47,788 nt of DNA, taken from the NCBI GenBank assembly GCA_003152875.1, contig PMBF01000039.1:1-47788 (forward strand). The letters run 5' to 3'. The DNA is from Ignavibacteriota bacterium (lineage in GTDB: Bacteria; Bacteroidota; Ignavibacteria; UBA10030; UBA6906). The notes beneath the pieces are model-generated. The model had not been told where the DNA came from. It did not search any database and saw only the letters and a list, made by a program, of their open reading frames with translations. The stretch's first letter is position 1. Each line of letters begins with the position of its first letter. Shown in pieces: positions 10,331-20,065 of this stretch. The translations under genes were made by a program, and so were the position numbers.

Positions 10331-12148
10331 TCAGTCGGACAGGTTTCCGATCTTCCGGGCCTCCATTTCCTGGTCCTTGTACTGGAGCTGATACAGTGTC
10401 GAATAGATCCCCCCAAGCGCCAGCAGTTCCTGGTGGGTGCCCATTTCGCGGATCTCGCCCTTATGCATGACGATGATCTTGCCGGCCGATTGGATGGTAG
10501 AGAGCCTGTGCGCGATGACAATGGACGTGCGCCCCTGCAGAAGCTTACGGATGGCCTGCTGGATGAGCTGTTCGGTCTCCGTATCGACACTTGAGGTTGC
10601 CTCATCGAGCACGAGGATCCTGGGATGGTAGGCAAGCGCCCTGGCAAAGGAGATGAGCTGCTTCTGGCCCACCGAGAGCGTCGAGCCGCGCTCGCGGACG
10701 ACCTCGAGGTATTGACCGGGGAGCCGTTCGATGAACCTGTTGGCGCCCACCACGCGGGCAGCCGCACGGATGCGCTCCGGGGAAATCGTCGCATCGCCCA
10801 GGCCGATATTGGAGGTGATATCGCCCGAGAAGAGGAACACATCCTGGAGGACCACCGCGATGTGTTTCCGGAGGTCCGCCTGGCGGAGGTTCTTGATGTT
10901 GATCCCGTCGATCAGGATCTCGCCGCGCTGGACGTCGTAGAAGCGGGTGAGCAGGCTGATGACCGAGGTCTTCCCCGCTCCGGTGTGCCCCACGAACGCC
11001 GCGGTCTGCCCTGCCTTGATGGTGAACGAGACGTCTTTCAGCACCCACTCCGACTTCTCCGGCTCCTTCGCATTGTAGTTGTATGCAAACCAGACATTCC
11101 GGAACTCGATATCTCCCCTGAGGGCCGGCAGCTCCACCGGGTGTTCGGGATCCGGGATCAGGGTCTGGTCATCGAGGAGCTTGAACAACCGTTCCGACGA
11201 TGCCATGGCGGTCTGCATGATATTGTATTTCTCGGACAGATCGCGGATCGGGCGCCAGAACATTTCGTTGAACTGGAGGAAGGCCATGACCGTTCCGATC
11301 GTGACCGCGCCCGAGAGCGATTGGACCCCGGCGTACCAGATGATGATGCCCACGGCCACGGCGCCGATCAGATCGACGCTGGGATAGAACAGGGCATAGT
11401 AGAAAATCGACTTGATGTTGGCGTCGCGGTGTGCTGCGTTGATCTGCAGGAATTCGTCGTAGGCCCTCCGCTCGCGGTTGAACACCTGGTCGACCATCAT
11501 CCCCGTCATGTGCTCCTGCATAAACGCATTGATCCGGGCAATCTGGATTCGGACTTCCCGGTACGCGCCGCGGGCTTTCCTCCGGAAGAGGAACGTGCCG
11601 TAAAAGAGGAACGGCAGGACACTGAGGGACAGGCCCGCCAGGCGCCAGTCCATGGAAAACATGAAATACAGGATGCCGATGATCGTGAAGACGTCGCTGA
11701 ACACCATGACGATGCCGGACGAGAACATCTCGTTGAGCACCTCGACGTCGTTGGTGACCCGCGTGATCAGCCGGCCGATGGGGTTCCGGTCGTAGAACCG
11801 GGCGCCCAGGCGCTGGAGGTGGGAGAAGACCTGCATGCGCAGGTCGAAGATCGTCCGCTGGCCAATCCACTGTGTGAGATAGGTGTTCAGGTACTGGACC
11901 ACGGCCCGGACCATCATGAGACCGAGAAAGGCCAGGGTGGTCATCAGGAGTCCGTGCTTGTCGTGATGGGCGATGTCCTGATCAACGGCGATCTTGACGA
12001 AGTACGGACGGACCGCTTCCATCGCCGAGACCACGATGCTCAGCACGATACCCAGCGCCACGTAGATCCTATAGGGACGCAGGTAGGTGAGCAGCCTGCG
12101 CATCAGCCTGCCGTCGTACGCTTTCCCCAGGATTTCTTCTTCATGCAT
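10331..12148 (-). CDS. ABC exporter half-transporter, TMD-NBD (subunit with intact Walker-B Glu)
   Basis: Walker A GHTGAGKTS, signature STLSVGQKQ, Walker B ILVLDEATSSVDTETEQ. Start ATG 12148. Confidence 0.9.
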   Translation of the reverse strand: MHEEEILGKAYDGRLMRRLLTYLRPYRIYVALGIVLSIVVSAMEAVRPYFVKIAVDQDIAHHDKHGLLMTTLAFLGLMMVRAVVQYLNTYLTQWIGQRTIFDLRMQVFSHLQRLGARFYDRNPIGRLITRVTNDVEVLNEMFSSGIVMVFSDVFTIIGILYFMFSMDWRLAGLSLSVLPFLFYGTFLFRRKARGAYREVRIQIARINAFMQEHMTGMMVDQVFNRERRAYDEFLQINAAHRDANIKSIFYYALFYPSVDLIGAVAVGIIIWYAGVQSLSGAVTIGTVMAFLQFNEMFWRPIRDLSEKYNIMQTAMASSERLFKLLDDQTLIPDPEHPVELPALRGDIEFRNVWFAYNYNAKEPEKSEWVLKDVSFTIKAGQTAAFVGHTGAGKTSVISLLTRFYDVQRGEILIDGINIKNLRQADLRKHIAVVLQDVFLFSGDITSNIGLGDATISPERIRAAARVVGANRFIERLPGQYLEVVRERGSTLSVGQKQLISFARALAYHPRILVLDEATSSVDTETEQLIQQAIRKLLQGRTSIVIAHRLSTIQSAGKIIVMHKGEIREMGTHQELLALGGIYSTLYQLQYKDQEMEARKIGNLSD

Positions 12149-12176
12149 TGGTTGACCCTGTTCTTCAGCCGGCAGC

Positions 12177-13937
12177 CTAGAGATGCTCGAGCTGTTCTTC
12201 CAAGAGCTGTTTCCGGTACAGCTCGCCGTAGATCCCCCCGAGCGCCACCAGCTCGTCATGGGTGCCCTGTTCAGCGATCGTCCCGTTGTTCAGGACGATA
12301 ATCCTGTCCGCATCTTTCACGGTGGAGATCCGGTGGCTGATGATGATGCTTGTCCGCCCGCGCATGACCGTGCGGAGCTGTTTCAGGATCTCCTCCTCGG
12401 TGTAGGTATCGACAGAAGAGAGCGCATCGTCGAGAATGAGGATCTTCGGCTGGCGGATGACCGCGCGGGCGATGCTCGTGCGCTGCTTCTGCCCTCCCGA
12501 GAGCGTGACCCCCCGCTCCCCGACCATCGTCTGGAACCCGCGGGCAAAGGTCGCGACCTCCCTGTCGATCTGCGCAACTCCTGCGGCCCAGCGGACCTGC
12601 CCATCGTCCGCGCCTGTGGTTCCGTACTGGATGTTCTCGGCGACCGTATCGGAATAGAGAAACGTCTCCTGCGGCACATAGCCGATGTGCGCTCTGAGCA
12701 CGCTCAGAGGGATATGTTTCACGTTGATGCCGTCGATCAGCAGTTCGCCGCCGGTCACATCATACAGGCGGGGGATCAGGTTGACCAACGTGCTTTTGCC
12801 GGCTCCTGTATAGCCGACGACGGCGAGCGTCGTGCCCGCAGGGATCAGGAGGGAGATACCTCCGAGCGCCGCGTCCGCGGCTCCCGCATGGCGGAACACC
12901 ACGTTCCGGAACTCGACTTCACCCCGGATGGAAGTGATGCCGGTGCGGACGTCCGGTCCGTCGGCGATTTCCGGCGGCGTGTCGATGATCTTCGCCAGGC
13001 GCGCCATCGAGGCCGCGCCCTGCTGCAGGATGTTGACGACCCACCCGAAGGCGATCATGGGCCAGATGAGCATCACCAGGTACCCGAAGAACGCCGTGAG
13101 CATCCCGATGCTCAGGCGGCCCTCGATGACCTGCGAGCCGCCGACGTACAGCGTGATGATCAGGGAGAAACCGATGAGCAGGAACATCAGCGGCCACATG
13201 ATGGACTGGACGCGGGCGAGCACGAGGTTTTTCTTCAGGTACTCCCAGCTCATGGCGCGGAAGAGCCCCGTTTCATACTCCTCCCGGACATAGGCTTTGA
13301 TGACGCGCATGCCGGAGAGGTTCTCCTGGGCGCGCGTGGTCAGCTCGGAATACTGCCGCTGGCGCTCCTCGAACTTCTTGTTCACCAGCTTGCCCAGGGC
13401 ATAGACGGCGTACGAGACAAAGGGGAGCGGGAGAAGCGCCAGCAGCGTGAGCTGCCAGTCCTGATAGAGCATCACGCAGAGCACCATGATGAGCGTCATC
13501 AGGGTATCCGTGGGATACATGATGCCGGGGCCCAGAGCGTTCCTCACGGCGCCGATATCGTTGGTGGCATGCGCCATCAGGTCGCCCGTGGGGGTGCGCT
13601 GGAAATACGAAAGGGAGAGCCGCTGGAGATGCTCAAGGAAGACGTTGCGGAGATCGAACTCCACGTGGCGGGAAACGACGATAATCGTCTGGCGGGTGAG
13701 GAACGTGAAGGCGCCGGCGATCAGTGAAAACGTCACAACCAATCCGGCGAGGCCGAGCAACCCTGAGGTGTCAATGGTCCGGGTTTCGAGTCCTTTTTTC
13801 AGGACGTCGATCGCACGACCGACGAACATGGGCTGAGCAACCGTAAAGAGGTTGCTGAGCATCACGGTCGTGAGGCCCCACAGCAGTGTTCTCTTGTAGC
13901 GTGCAAGGAACGGGATGAGACGCAGCAGCGATTTCAA
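12177..13937 (-). CDS. ABC exporter half-transporter, TMD-NBD (subunit with Asp at the catalytic Glu position)
   Basis: Walker A GYTGAGKST, signature VTLSGGQKQRTS, Walker B ILILDDALSSVDTYTEEE. Confidence 0.9.
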   Translation of the reverse strand: MKSLLRLIPFLARYKRTLLWGLTTVMLSNLFTVAQPMFVGRAIDVLKKGLETRTIDTSGLLGLAGLVVTFSLIAGAFTFLTRQTIIVVSRHVEFDLRNVFLEHLQRLSLSYFQRTPTGDLMAHATNDIGAVRNALGPGIMYPTDTLMTLIMVLCVMLYQDWQLTLLALLPLPFVSYAVYALGKLVNKKFEERQRQYSELTTRAQENLSGMRVIKAYVREEYETGLFRAMSWEYLKKNLVLARVQSIMWPLMFLLIGFSLIITLYVGGSQVIEGRLSIGMLTAFFGYLVMLIWPMIAFGWVVNILQQGAASMARLAKIIDTPPEIADGPDVRTGITSIRGEVEFRNVVFRHAGAADAALGGISLLIPAGTTLAVVGYTGAGKSTLVNLIPRLYDVTGGELLIDGINVKHIPLSVLRAHIGYVPQETFLYSDTVAENIQYGTTGADDGQVRWAAGVAQIDREVATFARGFQTMVGERGVTLSGGQKQRTSIARAVIRQPKILILDDALSSVDTYTEEEILKQLRTVMRGRTSIIISHRISTVKDADRIIVLNNGTIAEQGTHDELVALGGIYGELYRKQLLEEQLEHL

Positions 13938-13941
13938 TGGA

Positions 13942-15207
13942 TCAGCCTATGACCTCAAATCCTGTATAGGGATGGAGCACCTTCGGTACGATCACCTTGC
14001 CTTCCGGCGTCTGGTACTGCTCCAGGACTGCCGCCATGATACGCGGCAGGGCGAGAGCAGAGCCGTTCAGCGTATGGACGACTTCCGGTTTCCCGCCCCC
14101 GGGACGGTACCGGATGTTCATCCGTCGAGCCTGGAACGCCTCGAAGTTGCTGACGGACGACACTTCCAGCCATTTCTGCTGTCCGAGCGACCATACCTCG
14201 ATATCGTACTTCTTGGCGGGGGTAAACCCCAGATCGGCAGAACACATTAACAACACATGATAGTACAGTCCGAGTTTCTGAAGCGGCTGTTCGGCATCCC
14301 GGCGGAGGGTTTCCAGCTCTTCATAGGAATGCTCCGGACGCACCAATTTGACCAGTTCCACCTTGTCGAACTGATGGACGCGGTTGAGGCCCCTGACATC
14401 CTTGCCGTATGAACCCGCTTCCCGCCGAAAACAGGGGGTAAAGGCGCAGAAATTGACCGGGAGCAGGTTTTCGGGGAGGATTTCGTCGCGGTAAAAATTT
14501 GTGACGGGTACCTCGGCGGTTGGGATGAGAAAGAGGCGGTCGCGATCGACCGAGTACATCTGGTCTTCCTTGTCGGGGAGCTGGCCTGTGCCCATGGCGC
14601 TCGCCTCGTTGACCAGAAGAGGGGGAATGAGCTCCATGTAGCCGTTGGCGGCGGCTTCATCGAGGAAAAAGTTGATGAGCGCTCTCTCCAGCCGTGCCCC
14701 TTTGCCCACGAAGAAGGGAAAACCCGCACCTGTGACCTTCGTGCCCCTGGGGAAATCGATGATGCGGAGCTTTTCCAACAGCTCCCAGTGAGGTTTCGGG
14801 GGAAAATCGATGACCGGAGGCTCCCCCCAGGAGGCAATCACCTGATTGTCCGCGGGACTTTTGCCTGCGGGGACCGACTCATGAGGAATATTGGGGATGG
14901 CCAGCAGGACCGAGCGGAGCCGGCCTTCCTCGGATTTCAGCTCCTCGTCGAGGACCTTAATCCGGTCCGCGACCGAACGCATCTCATCGATCACCGCCTG
15001 CGCGTCCTCACCCTTCGACTTCATCCTGGCGACCGTCTGGGAGACGGTGTTCTTGCGGCTCTTCAGACCTTCGGTCTCCTGGATGAGTGCACGCCGGTGT
15101 TCATCGAGGCGCAGGACTTCATCAACGGACGCCGGATCTTCGCCCTTCTTCCGGACTCCCTCCCTGACCAGGTCCGTGTGTTCGCGTATGAGTTTCAGAT
15201 CCAGCAT
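13942..15207 (-). CDS. serS: Seryl-tRNA synthetase
   Basis: N-terminal MLDLKLIREHTDLVREGVRKKGED; class II motifs ...FRREAGSYGKDVRGLNRVHQFDKVELVKL and ...TLNGSALALPRIMAAVLEQYQTPEGKVIVPKVLHPY. Confidence 0.97.
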   Translation of the reverse strand: MLDLKLIREHTDLVREGVRKKGEDPASVDEVLRLDEHRRALIQETEGLKSRKNTVSQTVARMKSKGEDAQAVIDEMRSVADRIKVLDEELKSEEGRLRSVLLAIPNIPHESVPAGKSPADNQVIASWGEPPVIDFPPKPHWELLEKLRIIDFPRGTKVTGAGFPFFVGKGARLERALINFFLDEAAANGYMELIPPLLVNEASAMGTGQLPDKEDQMYSVDRDRLFLIPTAEVPVTNFYRDEILPENLLPVNFCAFTPCFRREAGSYGKDVRGLNRVHQFDKVELVKLVRPEHSYEELETLRRDAEQPLQKLGLYYHVLLMCSADLGFTPAKKYDIEVWSLGQQKWLEVSSVSNFEAFQARRMNIRYRPGGGKPEVVHTLNGSALALPRIMAAVLEQYQTPEGKVIVPKVLHPYTGFEVIG

Positions 15208-15217
15208 GTCGCGTGTC

Positions 15218-16186
15218 TCATCTTCTTCGTCCGCTCCCTCTTGCCGCCGGCACCGCATTGCTGTCGCCGAGGCGGCGGAGTGTACGGGTGATCTGGCTCT
15301 TGAAAATGGTGAGCCCTTCATCGATGGTGGACGGCGTGATGCCGAGGTCCGTTTCCGCCTTCAGCGTGATGAGTCCCGATTTCAACGGGCGCGGGGCAGG
15401 CTGGTGGAGGTCGGCGGTCTTCACGGGGGTGATGAGGCCGATATCAAGCCCGAATGCTTTTGCGAGGCGGACGGCGAAATCGTATCTGTTGACGATCTCC
15501 CGGCCGGCGATGTGGTAGATCCCGGTCTTGCCGAGCTCGACGCCGCGCATGAGGCCGTACGCCAGGTCGTCGGCCAGTGTCGGGTTCCCCTCCTGGTCAT
15601 CCACGACCTTTACCTGGGTCCCCTTCTCCAGGCTCTGCAGCAGCCAGAGGGCAAAGTTCACCTTCGCCCCGGGGGAGAACCCGTAGAGAACCATGGTGCG
15701 GGCGATAAACCAGGGAAGTCCCGCGGTGCGGAGGGCATTCTCGCTCGCGAGTTTGGTCTTGCCGTAGTAGCTGAGCGGTTCCGGGCGGTCCTCTTCAGCG
15801 TACGGGCCGTTCTTGCCGTCGAAGACATAGTCGCTGGACACATGGACGATGCGGGTATCGGCGCGTCGTGCCGCTTCGATCAGGTTCTCCACGCCGCCCA
15901 CGTTGACCTTCCACGCCAGCTCCCGCTCTGTTTCACAGGCATCCACGTTGGTCATCGCGGCGCAGTTGATGATCACATCCGGCTCGAACGAGGAGACCAG
16001 CTGCTTCACCTGCTTTTTGACCGTCAGGTCCACCACGGTGTACTGCGCCTCGGCGACGGGGAAGACGGACGCCGGCTCGATGGACGAGAGCATGATCTGG
16101 TAGTTGGTCCCGCGGACGAAGAGCTCCGTCACCTTCTGCCCCAGGAGTCCGTTGCTGCCCACAATCAGGATCCTCCGGGGGCTCAT
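15218..16186 (-). CDS. RmlD-like NAD(P)-dependent sugar-nucleotide reductase / SDR
   Basis: [66 protein letters not shown] overlap with dapD. Confidence 0.88.
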   Translation of the reverse strand: MSPRRILIVGSNGLLGQKVTELFVRGTNYQIMLSSIEPASVFPVAEAQYTVVDLTVKKQVKQLVSSFEPDVIINCAAMTNVDACETERELAWKVNVGGVENLIEAARRADTRIVHVSSDYVFDGKNGPYAEEDRPEPLSYYGKTKLASENALRTAGLPWFIARTMVLYGFSPGAKVNFALWLLQSLEKGTQVKVVDDQEGNPTLADDLAYGLMRGVELGKTGIYHIAGREIVNRYDFAVRLAKAFGLDIGLITPVKTADLHQPAPRPLKSGLITLKAETDLGITPSTIDEGLTIFKSQITRTLRRLGDSNAVPAARGSGRRR

Positions 16187-17016
16187 CGAAGAGCCCCTTC
16201 CAGGGTGGTGGCTGCGTCGGTCCTGGCGTCGCGGTACTTGATGATGACGGGGGTGGAGATTGACAGGTGGTGGGATACTGCCCAGTCGCCTGCGAGCGGC
16301 CTGCTCCCGGGCACGACCACTGCGTTTTCGGGGATGACCAGAGGATTCGGGCCGTCCTTCCGGTATATGGAGGAACGGACGGTATCATAGACCGCGGTGC
16401 CTCCCGTGAGGATGACCCCCGCCGCGATCACGGCACCTCTCTTCACGATGGTCCCCTCGTAGATCCCGCAGTTTCCCCCAATGAACACATCGTCCTCCAC
16501 GATTGTGGGAAGGGCGCCGATGGGTTCGAGCACGCCCCCGATCTGGGAAGCGGCGCTCAGGTGCACATGCTTCCCGATCTGCGCGCATGAGCCCACCAGG
16601 GCATGGGAGTCGATCATGGTCCCCTCGTCGACGTATGCGCCCACGTTGATGAACATCGGAGGCATGCACACGACCCCGTGGGCCACGAAGGCGCCTTCAC
16701 GGATGGAGGAACCGCCGGGGACGAGCCTTACGCCGTCTTCGGGGGTGAGCTTCTTTGGAGGGAATGTATCTTTATCGAAAAACCTGAACCGCTGGTTGAT
16801 GGACATGTCCTCGATGGCCCCGAGACGGAACCCGAGAAGAATGCCCATTTTCACCCAGCTGTTGACATGCCACTGACCATCAGTATTCTCGGCGGCCCGG
16901 ATCTCCCCCCGGTCGAGAAAGAAGATGAATTCGTTGAAGGTCTTCAGCGCTTTGGGCCGCTCAAGCGCGGAAGGTCCAGTCTCGTAGAGCCGCTCGATTT
17001 CCTTTTCCAGGACCAT
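16183..17016 (-). CDS. dapD: 2,3,4,5-tetrahydropyridine-2,6-dicarboxylate N-succinyltransferase
   Basis: Left-handed beta-helix hexapeptide repeats; [67 protein letters not shown]; adjacent to dapA and dapB. Confidence 0.93.
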   Translation of the reverse strand: MVLEKEIERLYETGPSALERPKALKTFNEFIFFLDRGEIRAAENTDGQWHVNSWVKMGILLGFRLGAIEDMSINQRFRFFDKDTFPPKKLTPEDGVRLVPGGSSIREGAFVAHGVVCMPPMFINVGAYVDEGTMIDSHALVGSCAQIGKHVHLSAASQIGGVLEPIGALPTIVEDDVFIGGNCGIYEGTIVKRGAVIAAGVILTGGTAVYDTVRSSIYRKDGPNPLVIPENAVVVPGSRPLAGDWAVSHHLSISTPVIIKYRDARTDAATTLEGALR

Positions 17017-17037
17017 ATGGTGCTCTTCGTGGAATGC

Positions 17038-17940
17038 TTACGACTTCTTCACCAGCTCGAGGTCCGTCAGGATCTGTTCGAGTTTCTCCCGGTGTGCTTC
17101 CGAGAGGGGGACGAGCGGAAGGCGGAGCTGGTCTTCGATCATACCCATCATGGCCAGCGCAGCCTTGACGGGAATCGGGTTGGACTCGATAAAGTTGATG
17201 TTCATGAGCGGCAGGAGGCGGTAGTGCAGCTCCCTCGCCTTGAGCATCTTTCCTTTCAGGGCATAACGCACCATCGATGAGAATTCGGCGGGCGCTTCGT
17301 TGGACACCACCGAGATGATGCCATCGGCTCCGGCCGCAATCAGCGGAAGCGTGAGGTTATCGTCTCCCGACCATACGCCGAACCCTTCAGGGCGGTCCCT
17401 GATGATCTGCATGATCTGGGGCAGGCTGCCCGACGCCTCTTTCACTCCCGCCACCGAGGAAAAGTCGCGTGCCAGCCGGAGGGCGGTCGCCGGCTCGATG
17501 TTGGAGGCGGTGCGCCCCGGCACATTGTAGACGATCATCGGCATGTCCACGGCCTCGGCGATGGCGCCGAAGTGCCTGTAGATCCCCTCCTGCGTCGGTT
17601 TGTTGTAGAACGGCGCCACCGACAGGATCGCATCGGCCCGGCATTCCTTCACCTGTTTGGCGAGCGCGATCGCCCTGGACGTCGAGTTGCTGCTTGCTCC
17701 CCCGATGACCGGGACTCGTCCGTTGGTCTGATCAACGACTGTCTCGATCACGAACGCCTGTTCGCTTTCCGACAGCGTTGCGCCCTCGCCGGTGCTGCCC
17801 GCAGGCACAAGGGCCTCGATGCCTCCCTTGATCTGGAACTCCACAAACTCGCGCAGCGCGGTTTCGTCCACCGATCCGTCCTTCTTGAACGGCGTCACAA
17901 TCGCCGTTGCGGTTCCCTGAAAGAGTAGCTGTCGTTCCAT
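17038..17940 (-). CDS. dapA: 4-hydroxy-tetrahydrodipicolinate synthase
   Basis: GTATAIVTPFKKDGSVD, LVPAGSTGEGATLSESE, YNKPTQEGIYRHF, IVYNVPGRTASNIEP, VAGVKEASG. Confidence 0.95.
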   Translation of the reverse strand: MERQLLFQGTATAIVTPFKKDGSVDETALREFVEFQIKGGIEALVPAGSTGEGATLSESEQAFVIETVVDQTNGRVPVIGGASSNSTSRAIALAKQVKECRADAILSVAPFYNKPTQEGIYRHFGAIAEAVDMPMIVYNVPGRTASNIEPATALRLARDFSSVAGVKEASGSLPQIMQIIRDRPEGFGVWSGDDNLTLPLIAAGADGIISVVSNEAPAEFSSMVRYALKGKMLKARELHYRLLPLMNINFIESNPIPVKAALAMMGMIEDQLRLPLVPLSEAHREKLEQILTDLELVKKS

Positions 17941-17985
17941 AGACGGGTGAATTGCCGACCTCCTTATGAGTGATCCCCGCAGGGA

Positions 17986-18720
17986 TTACGGCTTGAGGAC
18001 ATCTCGCATCGTGTAGACTCCCTTTTTCCCTTTCAACCATTCGGCGGCGACGACGGCCCCCAGTGCGAAGCCCGTCCGGTTCTTTGCAGAATGGACAAGC
18101 TCTATCGTGTCGGCTTCCGAATCGAACATGACGGTGTGTTTGCCGGCGACATGGCCGACGCGCGTCGAGGTCACGTGCAGTTGATGCTCCTTGAGCCGGC
18201 CATGGGCTGTTTCAGAAACCATCTCCGATTTCCGGTGCAGCGATTGGAGGATGGCGGCGCCCAGGGAAAGCGCCGTGCCGCTGGGGCTGTCCGCTTTCCC
18301 GTTGTGGTGGATCTCGGTGACCGCCGCGTCGTACTGGGGGTACCGCTCCATGAGCCGGGAGGCATCCATGACCAGCTGCATGAACAGGTTGACGCCGAGC
18401 GAAAAATTCGAGGCGTACAGCAATCCGGTATTCTTTTTCTTCACGAGCTTCCGCACTTCTTCCAGTCCGTCGTACCAGCCCGTGGTCCCCACGACGATGT
18501 TCTTGCCGCAGGCAGCCACGGCTCTGATATTGTCGAGCACTCCCTCGGGTGAAGAGAAGTCGATGCACACATCGACGCCTTTCAGGGATTCGCGCGTCAG
18601 GGCGGCTCCCTCGGCGTTTACGTCGATGTCGAAGATCTTCGCAATGGTGATCCCCTGGTCCTTTGCCACGCGCTCCACTTCTCGCCCCATCCTGCCGTAT
18701 CCAATCAGTGCGAGATTCAT
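17986..18720 (-). CDS. dapB: 4-hydroxy-tetrahydrodipicolinate reductase
   Basis: NLALIGYGRMGREVERVA, VVGTTGWYD, NFSLGVNLFMQL, ITEIHHNGKADSPSGTAL. Confidence 0.94.
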   Translation of the reverse strand: MNLALIGYGRMGREVERVAKDQGITIAKIFDIDVNAEGAALTRESLKGVDVCIDFSSPEGVLDNIRAVAACGKNIVVGTTGWYDGLEEVRKLVKKKNTGLLYASNFSLGVNLFMQLVMDASRLMERYPQYDAAVTEIHHNGKADSPSGTALSLGAAILQSLHRKSEMVSETAHGRLKEHQLHVTSTRVGHVAGKHTVMFDSEADTIELVHSAKNRTGFALGAVVAAEWLKGKKGVYTMRDVLKP

Positions 18721-18736
18721 AGCTCACTCCATTCGT

Positions 18737-19600
18737 TCATTGCTGTCCGAGCCTTACAGCCACCGCGGCGGCGGCTTCTCCCGCCGCAACGGCGATGTTC
18801 CGTGTTTTCCTGTACTGGCAGAGAAAGGCCGCTCCGAACATGTCGCCGGCGCCGGTCGTCCCGGTGGCCTGCGCAAGGGGGGCGGCCGGAATGTCGGTCC
18901 TGATCACGTGCTTGTGCTCATCGCAGAACGCGGTAACGCCCCGGCTTCCCCTGGTGAGCAGTACTCCCTTGACGCCGAGGGTCAGCAGGTGGCCAATCGT
19001 CTGCTCCTCTCCTCCCGGAACTGCGTCGAGTCCCCTGATCTCTTCCTCATTCAACTGTACCGTGTCGATCATGAATGACCAGCGCCGCCAGGCCTCGAGG
19101 GGGCGCCGGTAGCGCTCGTGGCGCTCATTGACGCCCAGCGTCAGATTGTGGTAATCAAAATGGATCGGTGTCCCGTCATCCCGGGCGCCCATGCGGATCT
19201 GATCGAGAGTCTCCAGGACAATGTCGAACCCCGATTCCATGTTCACCAGGATCGCGTCGGAACCCAGGTGGCGACGGAGTCTCTCGAAGGGGATCGGGGG
19301 AGCGATGTCGCTGGAGCAGACGGCCCCATCCCGCCCAGGGAACAGGTGCACCCTGTTGGTCGGCGCGTCGATCTTGAAGAGAGCATCCGGGCTCACACCG
19401 GGCAGTGCCCCGAACAGGGACGACACACGCGTGAAGTCTTCCTTCGCGAGGCCGCATACCGGGAGCATGACATCGTTCCTGGCCGCGAGCGTGGAGAGCA
19501 TCGCCGCAGCATGATAGATGCCGCCCGGCCGTTCCTGTTCGGAGCCATCGGCCAGGTGGAACACGTCGAAGCAAAAATGCCCGATGAGAAGGAATTTCAT
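18737..19600 (-). CDS. PfkB/ribokinase-family carbohydrate kinase
   Basis: N-terminal MKFLLIGHFCFDVF, GGIYHAAAMLS, and C-terminal ATGTTGAGDMFGAAFL anion-hole/base motif. Start ATG 19600. Confidence 0.88.
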   Translation of the reverse strand: MKFLLIGHFCFDVFHLADGSEQERPGGIYHAAAMLSTLAARNDVMLPVCGLAKEDFTRVSSLFGALPGVSPDALFKIDAPTNRVHLFPGRDGAVCSSDIAPPIPFERLRRHLGSDAILVNMESGFDIVLETLDQIRMGARDDGTPIHFDYHNLTLGVNERHERYRRPLEAWRRWSFMIDTVQLNEEEIRGLDAVPGGEEQTIGHLLTLGVKGVLLTRGSRGVTAFCDEHKHVIRTDIPAAPLAQATGTTGAGDMFGAAFLCQYRKTRNIAVAAGEAAAAVAVRLGQQ

Positions 19601-19604
19601 GGAA

Positions 19605-20063
19605 TCAGAATTTTGCGCCACCCCGACGGAACGCCAGGAGCTTCTCCTTGAGAGGGGGGTCGTTGAGGGCAAGAATCTCCGCGGCGAGGACTGCGGCATT
19701 CTTTGCGCCGGCTGCACCGATGGCCACCGTAGCGACGGGGATGCCGGCCGGCATCTGCACAATGGAGTAGAGGGCATCCACACCATGCAGCGGCGAACCG
19801 TCAAGCGGCACGCCGATCACCGGAAGGGTCGTGTGGGAAGCGGCCACGCCCGGCAGGTGCGCCGCCATCCCGGCCGCTGCAATAATGACGGAAAAGCCCT
19901 CCTGCTCAGACTGCCTGACAAATGCCGCCGTCTCGTCGGGCTGGCGGTGGGCCGAGAGGATCCGCACCTCATAAGGAATCCCGAATCGCGCCAGGTAGTC
20001 CAGGCACCCCCGCATCGCCTCCTGGTCCGAGGTGCTCCCGAGCAGGACTGCTACCTTTCCCAT
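19605..20063 (-). CDS. purE: N5-carboxyaminoimidazole ribonucleotide mutase (PurE)
   Basis: VAVLLGSTSDQEAM, GIPYEVRILSAHRQPDET, AGMAAHLPGVAASHTTLPVIGVPLDGSPLHGVDALYSIVQMPAGIPVATVAIG. Start ATG 20063. Confidence 0.94.
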   Translation of the reverse strand: MGKVAVLLGSTSDQEAMRGCLDYLARFGIPYEVRILSAHRQPDETAAFVRQSEQEGFSVIIAAAGMAAHLPGVAASHTTLPVIGVPLDGSPLHGVDALYSIVQMPAGIPVATVAIGAAGAKNAAVLAAEILALNDPPLKEKLLAFRRGGAKF

Positions 20064-20065
20064 CG

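Noticed and set aside
9197-13727. Long plus-strand ORFs at 9197-10594, 10625-12301 and 12183-13727
   Set aside because: Antisense to fbp and the ABC transporter genes; third-position GC bias creates stop-free frames. Asp/His/Arg-rich sequences without recognisable motifs.
14891-16390. 499-aa plus-strand ORF
   Set aside because: Antisense to serS and the RmlD-like gene, both unambiguous on the minus strand.
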